From: Volutella citrinella
Taxonomy: Eukaryota; Ascomycota; Sordariomycetes; Hypocreales; Nectriaceae
DNA: 64,000 nucleotides
Assembly: GCA_034401135.1 (NCBI GenBank)
Contig: JAWZSP010000008.1
Coordinates: 2,914,001 to 2,978,000, forward strand
Reading direction: 5' to 3'
Shown piece by piece: positions 45,118-56,874 of the stretch. The notes beneath the pieces are model-generated. The model saw only the letters and a list, made by a program, of their open reading frames with translations. It was not told where the DNA came from and did not search any database. The first letter of the stretch is position 1; every line of letters begins with the position of its first letter. The translations under genes were made by a program, and so were the position numbers.

Positions 45118-46257
45118 ATGGATACGAATATTGGCACTAAGGGGTCAGCTGGCGCAACAACTGAACAGGCAGCCGTTTTCCCACCTACACTCTCCGAATC
45201 TCTGTCAAAAGTGATGGCTACCATGGCGAAACCGTCGGCTATTGAACTTCAAGCAACGAAAGCGCCCTCTACGGGCGTCTACAGCCGCGAGGAGGGCAAT
45301 CGCGAGCATATCCTGGACCTGGGCGACGGGCGAGAGTTGGCCTACGCCCATAATGGCCCCCCGCGGTCTCGCACCGTAGCCATCTTCTTCACAGGTCTGT
45401 TCAGCGTTGGAAGAGCTGGAAATGTCCCTACTCCCCTTCGCGACATTGGCGCTCACTGGATCACCCCAACTCTGCCTGGTTTCGGTTTGTCGTCGCCGAG
45501 GGCGCCTGGCGAGTCATACGCGGAAGCTCTGACGAGAGACATATCTGCTCTCCTAACACACCTGTACCCGACCAACGACTTCGACAAGCTCTACGTCTCG
45601 GGCGGCTCATACGGCACTGTCCAAGCCCAGATCCTCTACGGAGCGCCATACGACATCTTCCCGCAAGGCCGCAAGCTGGCTGGATGCATCGTCCTCGCCG
45701 GGTTCTCGCCTTTCAAATACCACACCGACCACGCCAAGACGCTCAACTGGCAGAATTGGTTCAGCGTCGGACCACCATCACAGCTCGTCCCATTCCATCT
45801 GTTGCAGCGGCTCACCACTCAAGTCATCGGCGCGAAGCTCAAGACATTAGACGGGGCCAAAGCTTTTCTGCATGAAGTTATATTTTCCAGGATGGATGAG
45901 CAAGAGAAGAAGGTTATGGCCAAGGATCTCGAAAAGAAACAACAGACGGAAGAAGAGTTCATCACCGCCATGGCTGAGGGCTCCATGCTGTCTTTTAGCA
46001 AGACCTGGTGGGGATTCATCGAGACGTCCGATGTGATCCATTCAGACTGGGGCTTCAACCCATCAGAGCTTGATGACGAACACGCATCCAAGCCCATGTT
46101 AGTCGCGGGGTCCGAGGCGGATCATCTCGGCGGGAGCACCAACAAATGGCTCGCGTCCAGTTACAAATCCGGCAGACTGAGGACATTTCCTGGCGGACAC
46201 ATTGCAGCTATGTACTATGTAGATGAACTCTTTCAGGAGATTTTGGATTGGAAGTGA
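45118..46257 (+). CDS. Alpha/beta hydrolase
   Basis: This is an intronless alpha/beta-hydrolase-fold enzyme of 379 aa from the ATG at 45118; the ATG at 45214 (MATMAKPSAIEL) is a possible shorter start. The core begins with DGRELAYAHNGP and TVAIFFTGLFSVGR. The nucleophile elbow is VSGGSYGTVQ (G-x-S-x-G), the acid is probably Asp in VAGSEADHLGG, and the catalytic His lies in FPGGHIAAMYYVDE. The cap region (about residues 200-300) is charged and helical. There is no signal peptide, so it is likely cytosolic. The substrate is unknown; such enzymes cleave esters, lactones or epoxides. Next to it are an NmrA-like reductase on the same strand and a Zn2Cys6 regulator, which suggests a shared small pathway. 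Confidence 0.85.
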   Translation: MDTNIGTKGSAGATTEQAAVFPPTLSESLSKVMATMAKPSAIELQATKAPSTGVYSREEGNREHILDLGDGRELAYAHNGPPRSRTVAIFFTGLFSVGRAGNVPTPLRDIGAHWITPTLPGFGLSSPRAPGESYAEALTRDISALLTHLYPTNDFDKLYVSGGSYGTVQAQILYGAPYDIFPQGRKLAGCIVLAGFSPFKYHTDHAKTLNWQNWFSVGPPSQLVPFHLLQRLTTQVIGAKLKTLDGAKAFLHEVIFSRMDEQEKKVMAKDLEKKQQTEEEFITAMAEGSMLSFSKTWWGFIETSDVIHSDWGFNPSELDDEHASKPMLVAGSEADHLGGSTNKWLASSYKSGRLRTFPGGHIAAMYYVDELFQEILDWK

Positions 46258-46508
46258 TGCGGATTGGGGTTTGGGGGTTTGCAGAAGCACTAGTTTTTCG
46301 TAGCGGCTTGTCTGAAGCTTGTGTTGCCCCCTAGGTCTCTCACCATCATCCCCAATAGATGTCGAATTTATGAGGAATGTACTTTCGTGAAGCACAGAAG
46401 CCCTGGCCTTGTGCTCTGTTGCAAATGTCCAATTCCGTCGACGGCTGGGTGGTGAATCAAGACACAAACTACAAAAATGGAAAAGATCGCTGGCACTTGA
46501 TAGGACGC

Positions 46509-46535
46509 GAATTTAGGAATTTAGGAATTTAGGAA
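46509..46535. repeat. GAATTTAG tandem repeat, three copies
   Basis: Three exact copies of an 8-base unit plus a partial GAA lie between the hydrolase and the NmrA-like gene. This is minisatellite-scale and of no known role. Confidence 0.8.
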
Positions 46536-46687
46536 CCTCCTCGCTTCCGTGGCTTCCGGTGGGATATGACTAATATCTCGCATATCTCGCTTCCCCACTA
46601 CGTTGAAGCCAGCCGAGCAGAGAGCCGGGCCTGTTGTCTACATTATTTCCTTAGCACAAACATCACACGACTTACAAAGGCAGCAAA

Positions 46688-47779
46688 ATGAAGGTTGCGA
46701 TTGTGGGAGCCACGGGCGTGACCGGAGGATCCATCGTGAGGGGCCTCCTCGAATCGGAACATGATTTTGTAGGCGCCCAGGTCACGCCACGCACGAGCCG
46801 GAACTGACTGATCCAGGAAATCACCGCATTGATCCGGCCGAGTTCCATCGAAAAACCAGCCGTTGCTAGCCTGAAAGAAAAGGGTGTCACTGTTGTGCCC
46901 ATCGACCTCAAGGGCCCCGAGGCTGATCTAGTTGGGGCCTTGCAAGGGATCCGAGTCGTCATCTCAGCCATCCATTACGAGTCCCTCGGCGATGAAATCC
47001 TTCTCTCTAATGCGGCCAAGATGGCGGGCGTTGAGCGATACGTTCCGTGCTTCTTTGCTACTGTTGCGCCGCGAGGAGTCATGGAGCTGCGCGATCTTGT
47101 GAGTAGGTCCCAGCTCACGCCCTGTGGCCGGAGCTAACCAACGACACAGAAAGAGAATATCCTCGACCACATACAGCGGATCCATCTCCCGTACACCGTT
47201 ATCGATGTCGGTTGGTGGTATCAGATCACGCTCCCCGCAGTTCCATCTGGTAAGCTGGATTATGCCCTCACCTTTGCCAACAACACAATTTTCGCTGGCG
47301 GCGACATCCCTTCGGCCATCACCGACCTCAACGATATCGGCAAGTATGTGGCGGTAATCATTGCCGACCCGAGGACAATCAACAAGAAGGTCTTTGCATT
47401 CACCGAGAGCCAGACCCGAAACCAGGTTTTCGATCTGGTAGAGAGGATTACCGGAGAGAAGCCAGCGCGCACTGAGGTAAATAACTGGCACCCACCCCGC
47501 AGAAATGGGACGCGGGCAACAGTGGCTAACTCTGCATAGATGTCCAAGGCAGACATGGATACAAAGCTCAAGGAATCCAGGGCTTCCGGTGGCCTCGACC
47601 AAATGCGTGCCATTTACGAGTATTGGAACTCTTGGGGCATTCGCGGTGACAACACGGTGGACAATGCTCGCTATCTGGGCTATCTCATCGGAAGCGACTT
47701 GTATCCTTCCTTGAAGGGGCGAAGCTTGGAGAGGTATATTCAGGATATCCTTGAGGGGAAAGGAAAGAAGGTCTATTGA
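46688..47779 (+). CDS. NmrA-like / isoflavone reductase-like NAD(P)-binding protein
   Basis: This Rossmann-fold protein of the atypical short-chain dehydrogenase group may act as a reductase or redox sensor. ATG at 46688 opens directly on the dinucleotide-binding loop MKVAIVGATGVTGGSIV (G-x-x-G-x-x-G). Introns at 46769-46816, 47099-47149 and 47477-47539 give 309 aa, the usual size. Family segments include VVISAIHYESLGDEI, AGVERYVPCFFATVAP, YTVIDVGWWYQI and DLNDIGKYVAVIIADPRT. The C-terminal substrate lobe is typical. It lies about 430 bases after the hydrolase on the same strand, and its 3' end faces the convergent Zn2Cys6 gene, with 81 bases between stops. Confidence 0.9.
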
Positions 47780-47860
47780 TAGCCTTCTCGTTTGCTTGGC
47801 GATGCCTGATAAAGACTGAAACTGAGTACCGCGACGCCCCAATTAGTCTTATGCGTGCCG

Positions 47861-49468
47861 CTATCTGCCGTCAATATCATCGAATAGCCTTTTATATCGG
47901 TCAATCACCGCGTTGCCATCCCTACCATACCTGCTTAGCGCTCTACACGCAATTTTTGCAGGTAGAATGGCTGATGCCATCCCAAAAAGCTTGAACTCTG
48001 CCCTGATGGAGAATTCTGCACCCTGTAGAAGCATTTCGCAAATTTGAATGTTATTTTCCATGTCCAAAAGACTGTTCATGTCTTGGCCACTGACTTCCAT
48101 GTCAGCCATGTCAACCTGCGGGAACTTGAATCTGAGAAAGGCTATGCTCTCGATGCATATGATCCAGAAACTCCAGAAATGGGTGAAGCAATTGGCCGCT
48201 GTTATGTCGGGGAAGGCGATGCGTTCTCTGCTCCCCACTGCTGAGTCTGATATTAGGGTGTACTCCAAAGTATCACTATTGTCTTTTCGCCAGATGCAGA
48301 GTTGTTTGAGAACGTCAACCAAGCTGGAGGCTGCCCACTCGGCTCCCCTCAAGGCACCAACGACATCCAAAGCACCAAGACTATCAACGGTTCTGAGTAT
48401 TTGAGGCACCGGTGTAGCGAGTGTCATCAGCTGCTGCAGTGGATTCATCGGAGTTAGGCTGAAGGGCTCCGAGTTCCATTCCTGCCTCTCCACCAACTCG
48501 GAGTGTCTGGTCTCGAGTGATTGAGCGATCTGTAGGGGGCTGGGGTTAGCTAATGCATTGGATGAGGGAATTTTTACTACTCACTAGAACCGGCCTGAAA
48601 CCAACAAAGAGTCTATGAGAATGCCCTGAGGCATAGCTGTCAGGGGTACGCAGCTTCAAAAGATCGCCAATGCCCTTGGTGTGCACCTTGACGGTCATAT
48701 TTCCGGTTGGCAGAATCGTCTACAAATCTTTTAGTTGTAGCTCAATCTGCACGATATTCGATACGCACCTCGAACAACACCAAGCACATGATGGAGGCAA
48801 GCAGCACATTCGAAAACGTTCTGTCCTTGCGGAGGCCGTTGCGGAGGGCAGACAGAGCTAAACCATACGCCCTCACGGCATCGCAAACAGGGACTCTGCC
48901 TTGGCATCCCCGGGATAGAATAGACAACGAAAGAGCTTTGGTTGCCGATGCGAGGACTTGTGGATGCTCCCCATCCCTGGCCAGATCGGGCAGCACCTCG
49001 ACCCATGACCCGCATATCCGGGGCAGTGATGAGACAGAGGGGGAGCTCGTCTGGAGGTATTCGTCGGGGCAAAAGTTTTGGACAAGAAGGGAGATAATGT
49101 CCAGCAGGGGCCAGCTCAGTGACGGAAGAACAGAACACGGCCTCTCTACTTTGATGACGCTCAACGGCTCCTTGGTTGCGGCGGTTGGCAGCTGCTCCTC
49201 AGGAGGGGGTTTTCGACGAGGGCTTCTAGTGTAGGAGGACTGGGTCTGCTCCGGCATGAAGATCAGGGTATCTGGATATCCCGGACAGGACCGACCCCTC
49301 AGAGAGCACTGGGAGCAGGCAGGGGTCTTGCCATCGCACTAGCAACAGGGCATTAGTCACAGTCACAGATGGTGAGGCCAGAGTGTGCTATGTCACGGAT
49401 CCAGGATTACTTACGCCAAGCTTCCGCGTTCTACAAGTATGGCACACTTGTCGGCTTCTGATTTTCAT
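47861..49468 (-). CDS. Zn2Cys6 transcription factor
   Basis: This is a fungal binuclear zinc cluster regulator. ATG at 49468 gives MKIRSRQVCHTCRTRKLG; the zinc cluster is split by an intron at 49339-49414 and completes as CDGKTPACSQCSLRGRSC, i.e. C-x2-C-x6-C-x6-C-x2-C-x6-C. A Ser/Arg/Pro linker (TRSPRRKPPPEEQ) follows. Introns at 48720-48768 and 48530-48584 give 475 aa. The C-terminal two thirds are the loosely conserved fungal-TF middle homology region, with ALSALRNGLRKDRTFSNVLLASIMCLVLFE and the common KVHTKGIGDLLKLR segment. It is convergent with the NmrA-like reductase, so it could control that gene and the hydrolase, but no binding site (CGG-type pairs) was verified. Confidence 0.9.
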
Positions 49469-52400
49469 CCTTTCATCGTCACCTGTCGCTGTGAGCGGGG
49501 ACAGTTTGCGGGAGTCCGGGGGGAAGGTGTCAAGTATTGAACAAAATCTCGCCGAGGCCGCCGGAGGGTTATCCAATTGAACCGGCAAGCCCCGCAAAGG
49601 TGCAAGCGATGCAGCACCACGCTAGGCCGCTTCGGGGAACAAAACCCGCCAAGCATTCAGAGCCTCGACGCATCTAGGCGAGTCCATGACACAAGGCGAA
49701 GGGACTTGATTACTCTCACAAAGAAGGGTAGTGTGAAATCTGTTATTGAAGGGCTAATACTGTATCAAAAAAGTGTCTATTCAGCTTTCAAGACTACTCT
49801 ATATAGCAACGGGATCATCGGAGACAATATCACCGTCTCGCTATTTGTGAGCATCATTGTCACGAAATAGCCAAGAGAAGGGGAAATCACTTTTATGTGC
49901 TACCAGGAGCTTGAACCTTCTTTTCAATCCATAATATGGAGTCGACAACCCCAAAATACTTGGAAAGTACCCGGCGGCTTGTCCGCTAGTGTCACTATTC
50001 GTGTTCTTCCATGTCGACTCGGTTCAAGTCCTATTCAACTATGACCTCACCCGGCTTGGTCGTTAGATAGAGCTGATTACTCTCCACTCGGGTGTTTTAG
50101 TACATCTATGTATAGTCTGAGCCCCCTGGGAATACTTACTCCATGACGAACGCGGTCGAGACTCCCCTGCGTCAATGTTAACGACGAAATGCGACGGTAT
50201 TCTCCGTATCGAGCTTCAAACAGCTCTTCAGGGTATTCAGATAGACTCGCTTCACAGTTCATACGATCAGCTCTTCCTGTGACGAACCTCCTTACTAAAA
50301 CTACCTTCAGTAGCCGACCTCCAACAGCCTTCATCGCAATGGCTCGAGGATTCAATAGCACCCTCAGCATCACGCACATTAGCACGGCGACTACTATGAT
50401 CGGCATCGTCAGCGCCACCTCCTTCACCGGCCTGTGCTTCTCACCAGCTGGCACTACGTAGGATGGGGTCGCCGGTAATGTCCCCCCAGAAGAGCGACGA
50501 CCTGGCCAAACGAGCTGCCGCCCTGCGACGCCGTGCTCCTCGGCCACGAGGACCACCCCAATAACATAAGCCACCAGCTACTTGACAGGCACCACCTTCT
50601 TCACTACCATTAAGGTGCCAAAAAGCTGGCTCGGCGCCCCGGAGTCGTGGGCATGAAGCAGTGGAAGGCGGTCGGGAGGCACCTGGGCGGCAAGACGTGC
50701 GTCGCAACGCCCGCAGGCCCGCTGGGGTCACAATATGCATTGCCGCACCGCAAGATCAGGGCCGATTTCCGATGCAATAAGAGTTATGGTATCACTTTAC
50801 GCAGTCGGGTGACGGCCTGGCCGGCGATTGAGGTACGAGGGCGTGTTGGGACAGGTCAAGCGTCTGGAGCAGGGACGGGCGGTCAGGGTCATCTGGCTTA
50901 CCGAATGAAAACGGGATCCGGTAGTTTTCATTCTGTTACATTAATCGAGCTTCCTTTAGTCCCTTCCTCCTTGTGTGCGACGACAATGCGAGGTGCCCGC
51001 GACCACATCTGGAGTCACTGCGCCGCCCCGGAGCACCGGCGACAGCACCTCCTCACCACCACACCTTGGATCCCTGCAGCACGCGAGCCCCCTTGGCCCG
51101 GTGAGGAGGTGTCGTCTAGCGTAGCGAGATGACTCGATAGTCTCTAATCGTCGACAGGCGCCGCGGGGTCGCTCATTGCGGGTGGTCCCGGGGCGGCCTC
51201 GTCGCAACGCATCCCATTGATGGTGCGTTCTGGTAGCAACGGACGTCTCGCCTCCGAGATATGGGCTCATGGGGAGTCGCAATGCTTCTGCTGCGACGCC
51301 CGAGACCCAATGGCGGGAACGGCTAGGGGCGCAATGGTCGGTCGGTGTCGCCAGCAGCGGGAGGGGACGAGTTTCGAATCTGGAGGGGAAACAATACAAT
51401 GCAGGTCATCGGAGGCCGTCAGCCTCTTCGGAAACCCAGCCCAGGAACGAATGCGCAGGGCATGCATGCATTTGCGTACCAGCGGCGAATTATGCAGCTG
51501 GCCAAGAGGCGAATGCAGCGCGGCGGGATGAATGGGCTGAATGGGATGGGCTCTGTCAGGAGATGGCATGTTCCCAGTGCCGTTGTAGACAAGAGCCCAA
51601 CTCCACACAACGGCAATGGTAATTGTTTTGGGTGGCGAGGCGACAAGCTCTCACCCATACTCTCGCCCTCCGGGGCATTGTTAGCGGCCGCTCCCTCTGA
51701 ATCCGTCCCGCCAGTCTCGTCCTCTCGGGTGGTATTGCTCTCCGTGGGGGTTACCAATCTCGCTGCTGTTTCGGGCCTTATGTGGCCCTGCCTGCACCAG
51801 GAATATTGGGCTCTTTTTTTTCTTCTCCCGGAGCAGGTGTAGGGGGTATAGATGTCGGTGAGCAAGAGGTGTGCGGCGCCGTGTAGTATTGCGATACGAT
51901 GTTGACGGGGCTCCGGCAGATGATGCTACGCTGGAGGGCGGCCTTGGGGTGCCGCTCGAATCATGCCCTCGTCTTCCCCGCTGCGTTATCATTTCGCCTG
52001 CGACGACGGTGATGCAAGCAAGGGAAAATGTCGGGAGTCTGTCATCTGCGACCGGCGAGCCAAAACAAGCGTTTCCAAGGCATCAGAAGCAGCCCTGTTT
52101 GTTCGGGCGCGTGCCCAAGGACGACGACAAGACACATCCCTGCAGGCGGATTGGCAATCGTACCACATCCATTGGCCTGTGATCTTCCCGGCCAGCTGGT
52201 AATTGGCGTGGCACTGGCCTAGGTGTCTCTGTGCGTGCAGTGAGATTAGCGATCGGGCGCGCGGGGCAGGGCAGCCAGAGGGCAGAGAGGGTTCGCGAAA
52301 GCCCGGAACAGAATCGACTGACACGGCCAGGCAGCGTCTCAAGCCGCCAATGGGCGCTCGCGTCAGGCGCTGAGCGCTGAGGGCCAGCAGCCTGGACAGA

Positions 52401-53133
52401 GCAGACTCACCAAGAGGGCTCAGAGCACAGCTCCGGCTTTTTCTCGCGCCTGGTTTCAATGCTTGCGAGGGGGCCAGCTGAGGGGCCCTGGCGCCTTGAT
52501 CTGGCTGATTTGACAGCTGCGGATTGTTTGGTGCGGTGCTAGTGACTGCTCTGTGGCACGACGGTGTAGCACTGGAGCAGTAAACGCCCACTGACACTTC
52601 GCTACGACGCTTCGCCGTGGCTCGCTTGGACGGCGGTTGGACCCCTATGCCAATCGCCTCGCGCATCTCATCGCTTCCCACCGCCTCCTCCTCAGAGGCG
52701 CCGTACCTGGTCGCCGTCGGGAAAATTCGAAATGTGCCGGAGATGGGGGAGATGCCCTCAGCACAGGATGACGACACGCGAGGCCAAAGTGGCCCAATTT
52801 CTGGCGCTATACAGGCACAGACGAGAGATGCCCATCCATCCCCCTCCCCTCCTTTGGCCCAAACGCTGACAGGCACAGCGAAGGGGGAGGGGGTGGGTGC
52901 ACAAGACACCGGCCCATCACCCCACAGCCGCCACGCCATGTGCAACCAAGCCTGGCAGTCCCTGGCACCAGCACCGCGGCCCATCGTACGAATCTCGCCA
53001 CCACGAGATCCTCTGCGACATGACCTGACTAGCCCTCAGATATCCTCCCGCCTGGCATGGCACTGGCGCGGGCACCACCACGGAACGGACCGGCCACAGA
53101 GTAAAAATAATATCAAGCATCTAGACATTGGCA

Positions 53134-53141
53134 TATATAAA
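53134..53141 (+). promoter_or_regulatory. TATA box of the small TM protein gene
   Basis: TATATAAA lies 165 bases before the ATG at 53299. The leader in between carries the repeats listed next. Confidence 0.55.
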
Positions 53142-53170
53142 TCATTCCTGGATTCTGCATTGTCGAGTCT

Positions 53171-53195
53171 CATTCCATCCCATTCCATCCCATTC
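53171..53195. repeat. CATTCCATCC repeat in 5' leader
   Basis: Two and a half copies of a 10-base unit form a pyrimidine-rich tract just downstream of the TATA box. Confidence 0.75.
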
Positions 53196-53243
53196 AACAC
53201 AGCCTCACCTCACCAATTCAATTGAGTCACACTCACACTCAAC

Positions 53244-53272
53244 AACACACACAACACACACACACACACACA
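53244..53272. repeat. AC microsatellite in 5' leader
   Basis: Almost pure AC dinucleotides (uninterrupted from about 53254) lie some 30 bases before the ATG; the leader is nearly devoid of G. Confidence 0.85.
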
Positions 53273-53298
53273 ACCACATCAACACAACTTCATCCAAA

Positions 53299-53652
53299 AT
53301 GACCACCAACTCATTCGGAAGCGCTCTCCCTCGATTCGACTTTCCTCCCCCGCCTGCTCCCGCAGTCTCGAGGTTCGCCCGTGCTTCCAAGTTCCTCCCC
53401 GTCGCCATCCTCGCCGCCACCGGTGCTGGTATGTCCAACCGCCTCAATACCCCCATCACAACGGCTCCATGCTAACAATCCCCAGCTGCCTATGTCTACG
53501 TCAACGGCCCCAACCAAAAGACCCAGTCGCCCTTCCCCGCCATGTCTCTGGTCCAGCAGAACCAGCCACAAAAGAACCAGATGCCCGCGCAGGGCCCTGG
53601 GGGCTTCTACATGCAACAGAAGCCCGAGCCGGCATCAAAACCTTCGAGCTAG
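53299..53652 (+). CDS. Small single-TM hypothetical protein
   Basis: This two-exon gene encodes 98 aa. ATG at 53299 gives MTTNSFGSALPRFDFPPPPA, with a proline-rich N-terminus. One hydrophobic helix (FLPVAILAATGAAAYVYV, about residues 32-50) spans the splice at 53429-53485 (57 bp, GTATGT...CCCAG), which joins ATGA to AYVYVNG. The tail is rich in Gln, Pro and Met (SLVQQNQPQKNQMPAQG). The TATA box, the structured leader and the A context before the ATG suggest a well expressed gene. The family is not recognised; a mitochondrial or ER membrane location is possible. Confidence 0.7.
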
Positions 53653-56600
53653 CGCGCTGGACGTGTGATTAATTAATACTGCGAGAGGGCACAAGAGCAA
53701 GTCCCGAGTGCACATCTATGATGAAGCGTTGAATTTTCTTTGTTTTGGTTGTCTGCATAAGGGACCAGGCAGGTCAGGGCCTACAATACACATCTCATTT
53801 TCCATTTTCTGCAATTGAACTCGCATCCCGCTCTCCGTGAAGAATCCGAGCCCGTAGGCGCGTAGCCAAGGTGTCATCACGCCCGGTGTCATAGTGGGAT
53901 CGGGACAATCCCGGTCGCACATTGCAGCGCGCTGCAACGCAACCAAGCAAGATGACAGATTATCGTGAGTCGTACATCACTAACAATAGCACGACCAATA
54001 TGATGCATCACTTGCCCGAAACGTCGACTGGCCCATGCTCCCATGCCCGAATCCGGCAAAATGGGGTGATGGGCCGGGGAGCGTGTCAGTCCACTTCCGC
54101 TTGACAGCGTCACGGCCTCCTCTCCACTGGGCAAGGGTATGGCGCACATAAACTAGAGCCCTAATCAGCACGGCGGCTATGAAACTGGCCAACGTTCCGG
54201 GAGGATAAGGCAGGCATTCGTGTGGACCAGACATTTATACGACACCGACTGCGTTGTCTGTGACCGCAATCGCCTCCACTGCCGCAATAAGACACTCATC
54301 CTTAAACCCGTTCTGACTCTACTCTGTCACTCTGACAACATGCTACTAATTATAGCTTTAGAAACACTGGTCATCCACCCTATCAAAACTCAAACGACAT
54401 CAAACAGTGATAGACGAGGCAAGCTGCTAGCCCTTGAAACCGAGACGGTCGGAGCACAATATCCTTGCTTGCCTCACTATACGTGTACCAATTCTTTCTG
54501 ACAAGGTGATACGAGACCAAGTTGCATCTCTTCTCTTGCGGGACATGCCTCATCCTCTCGGCAATCGCTTGTCGTACGGCCAAAGGAGTCTGTTGCGGCG
54601 CCATCCGTGCCTGTCGCAGACTGCTTCATTTGACTCAGTAAAATCCGAGTCCATCGTAGTCATGGCTACATGTCTTTTTGCTTTCTTTGTCTAGGCTCGT
54701 TTCTTCGAAGCTGCAGCCCGTCATGGAAGACCGTGGCTTTGCAAGCTTAGCGACTTTACATAGTAGTGACTCTCAAACGTCTAGTAAATGAGAACTTCCT
54801 GGAGCCCAAGTCCTATTTCTCTATCGAAACAAAATGCCGCCCAATTCTGAATTCCTTTGATACCAAAGAGTCGTCCCTACGAAGGGGCGGCAGTACATCA
54901 TAAATGCAGGATGGTAGCAACGCCACAAGACCCTCCATGTCGCCTGTCTCGCATTCGCCCTGCAGCTTTCCTGAGCTGCTGTTTAGTCTAGCTTCTCCAA
55001 TACCAAGTATTGATTCTCCATTTCGTACTTCAGGGGTAATACAAAACGTTATGTTAGAATTGGGTCCTAGATATGAGATACACATCTACATCTTGCTGAT
55101 TAGGTATAGAATTAGTACCTAGCGTATTTTATCTAGGAAAAGGCGTTTGCTGGGTTGAATCAAGACAGAGAAGCGTTCCAGAAATGTCCCCATCCCGTGT
55201 TTGAGCAAGAAGTACAAGAGGGTAACATGTTTCAATGGCACACAAGAGTATCAGCAAAGAATAACTACATCATTGATTTGGAAGAACCTAGTATGCATTT
55301 TGCCCAAATTTTCGCGCAATCCATCATTCAATTCAAGTGGTCGACTTCCATTGATTAGTCAGTTACGTATTGTGCACGATTCTATGAGCTGGTTCATGGG
55401 CACCGGAAACGATCATCCCACACCTACATGTACTCACTCAGGCGACGTTCCAGTGCTGCTCGAGGCCAACTAAGACTTGGAAATTAAGCAACAGTACCGA
55501 ATATCCCAGCGCAGACTTTTTTTCTAAGTATGCATCAAGTGCGTGCTAAGAGTGGAACAAGCATAGTGGAAGTGGTCTACAGCCTCGTCCAGATCGTAGC
55601 CAACTGAGCCGCAGGAGGAAAAGAAGCCCGCGCCAAGGGTATGGCCATCTCTGATATGCCAGTTGGGCAGGTAAAAGACTTCAAGACAAGGTTCTTGCAA
55701 CCAGAAACTCCACAACGAATGAAGGGATGCCGGTGAATCCCTAGCTCAAGCCCCAGAGGATCTCGTTCTGTTAGTATGGGGAGAGACAGATGCATCCGAA
55801 GTATCATCCCCCCACGCTGCCAACCTACTAGTCTATGGCCTCAAACAAGTCTAGGCTAATGAAAACAGGAAGTGGCCCTGCCTGTACAGGACCTGGCCAT
55901 TGCATCCTAACCGGTCAAGACATTTCGGCCAATGGACCAACACAGGGCTGTTCTCGATGCAACCAGTACCTGCTTCAGGCGGTGCCTTCAAGTTGTTCGG
56001 ACCAACACTGATAAGGCGCATGGAGTTCGGGCCAGTAGGATTCACAGCCGCCAGGGTCAGGTCCCGGTCTGAGATGCAGGAGGCCCACCAATACCTCCAC
56101 GGTCAGGAACAACAGGTGACGAGATGCACGCCAGCTTGGCGAGCCAACGGGCGGCCAACAGTTTGCGTTCTCGGCAGACGAACCATTGGAGGGTCGTTCA
56201 TGCGAAGAATTCACAATTTCCATTCACGGCATGCCGACCTGTCGCTCGCCCCGCGCTCTGTGGCCGAGCCGCGATTAATGAGGCCCGCATGCAAGTTGGT
56301 CGCCCAAACAGGCAGCGCGCATCCTGGCGACAGCCAACAGAGGACGTGTCACAGCCCGATCGGCCTGGTTCCCCGATTGAATCGCCTGTGATCTGGTCAT
56401 TCGCATGCCGGGCTTGTCGCACTACAGTGCGGGCTCGATTCTCTGCAGCCATGGCCTGCGTCGCGTTGGCTTGACGAGAGTCCGTCTGCACGATTTTCTT
56501 GGGAGCCATGCCTCCGCGTGATTTGGACGTGGACAGCTCTCGCCCTGTGAAGTTGAACCAGGCGAACGAGGTGCAACCAGCGGCTCAATCAGTCGGATTG

Positions 56601-56874
56601 ACTGCAAAGGGCCATTGAGCGATTGGGGCCAGGTGACACAGTGTCGCCTGCATCACCGCGTGGGGGAGCTGGCCACGTATTGGAGATCAGATCACGATTG
56701 CGAAAACAGGTGATTGAGCATCCAACCTGGGGAAGCATACTTTGTGCTCTTGAGCTATCAGGCAGGAATTCATGGCTACATAAGGCTGCAGACGCTCCCC
56801 TCGTTGAGTACAATCCAGCCAGCATCACATACAAGTTCACAGCCAGTTTAGACTTGGCAGCCACAGAGTTCACA
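53653..56874. other. Intergenic 3.2 kb, no supported gene
   Basis: Short ORFs occur on both strands. The most protein-like is a minus-strand frame from a true ATG at 54604 (MAPQQTPLAVRQAIAERMR, 73 codons, to 54383), without a recognisable domain. The frame leading into the coiled-coil gene is open upstream to 56623 but has no ATG before 56875. Confidence 0.4.

Larger units (their letters stand above)
49469..53298. other. Intergenic 3.8 kb, no firmly supported gene
   Basis: It runs between the divergent Zn2Cys6 and small TM protein genes. One minus-strand frame at 50406-50077 starts with ATG, has a hydrophobic segment (MPIIVVAVLMCVMLRVLL) and a protein-like stretch (SEYPEELFEARYGEYRR) followed by a good GTAAGTATT donor. 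It may be the first exon of an unrecognised gene, but no continuation was found. The 50.6-53.0 kb part is GC-rich with random ORFs. Confidence 0.4.

Noticed and set aside
50020..50034. B-box-like GGTTCAAGTCC
   Set aside because: No A box at proper distance and no cloverleaf can be drawn.
51989..52984. 331-codon minus-strand frame
   Set aside because: No domain, overlapping frames on both strands in GC-rich DNA; no evidence of protein-like conservation.
55900..56391. 163-codon plus-strand ORF
   Set aside because: It overlaps minus-strand frames of similar length, has no domain and no promoter or splice support.
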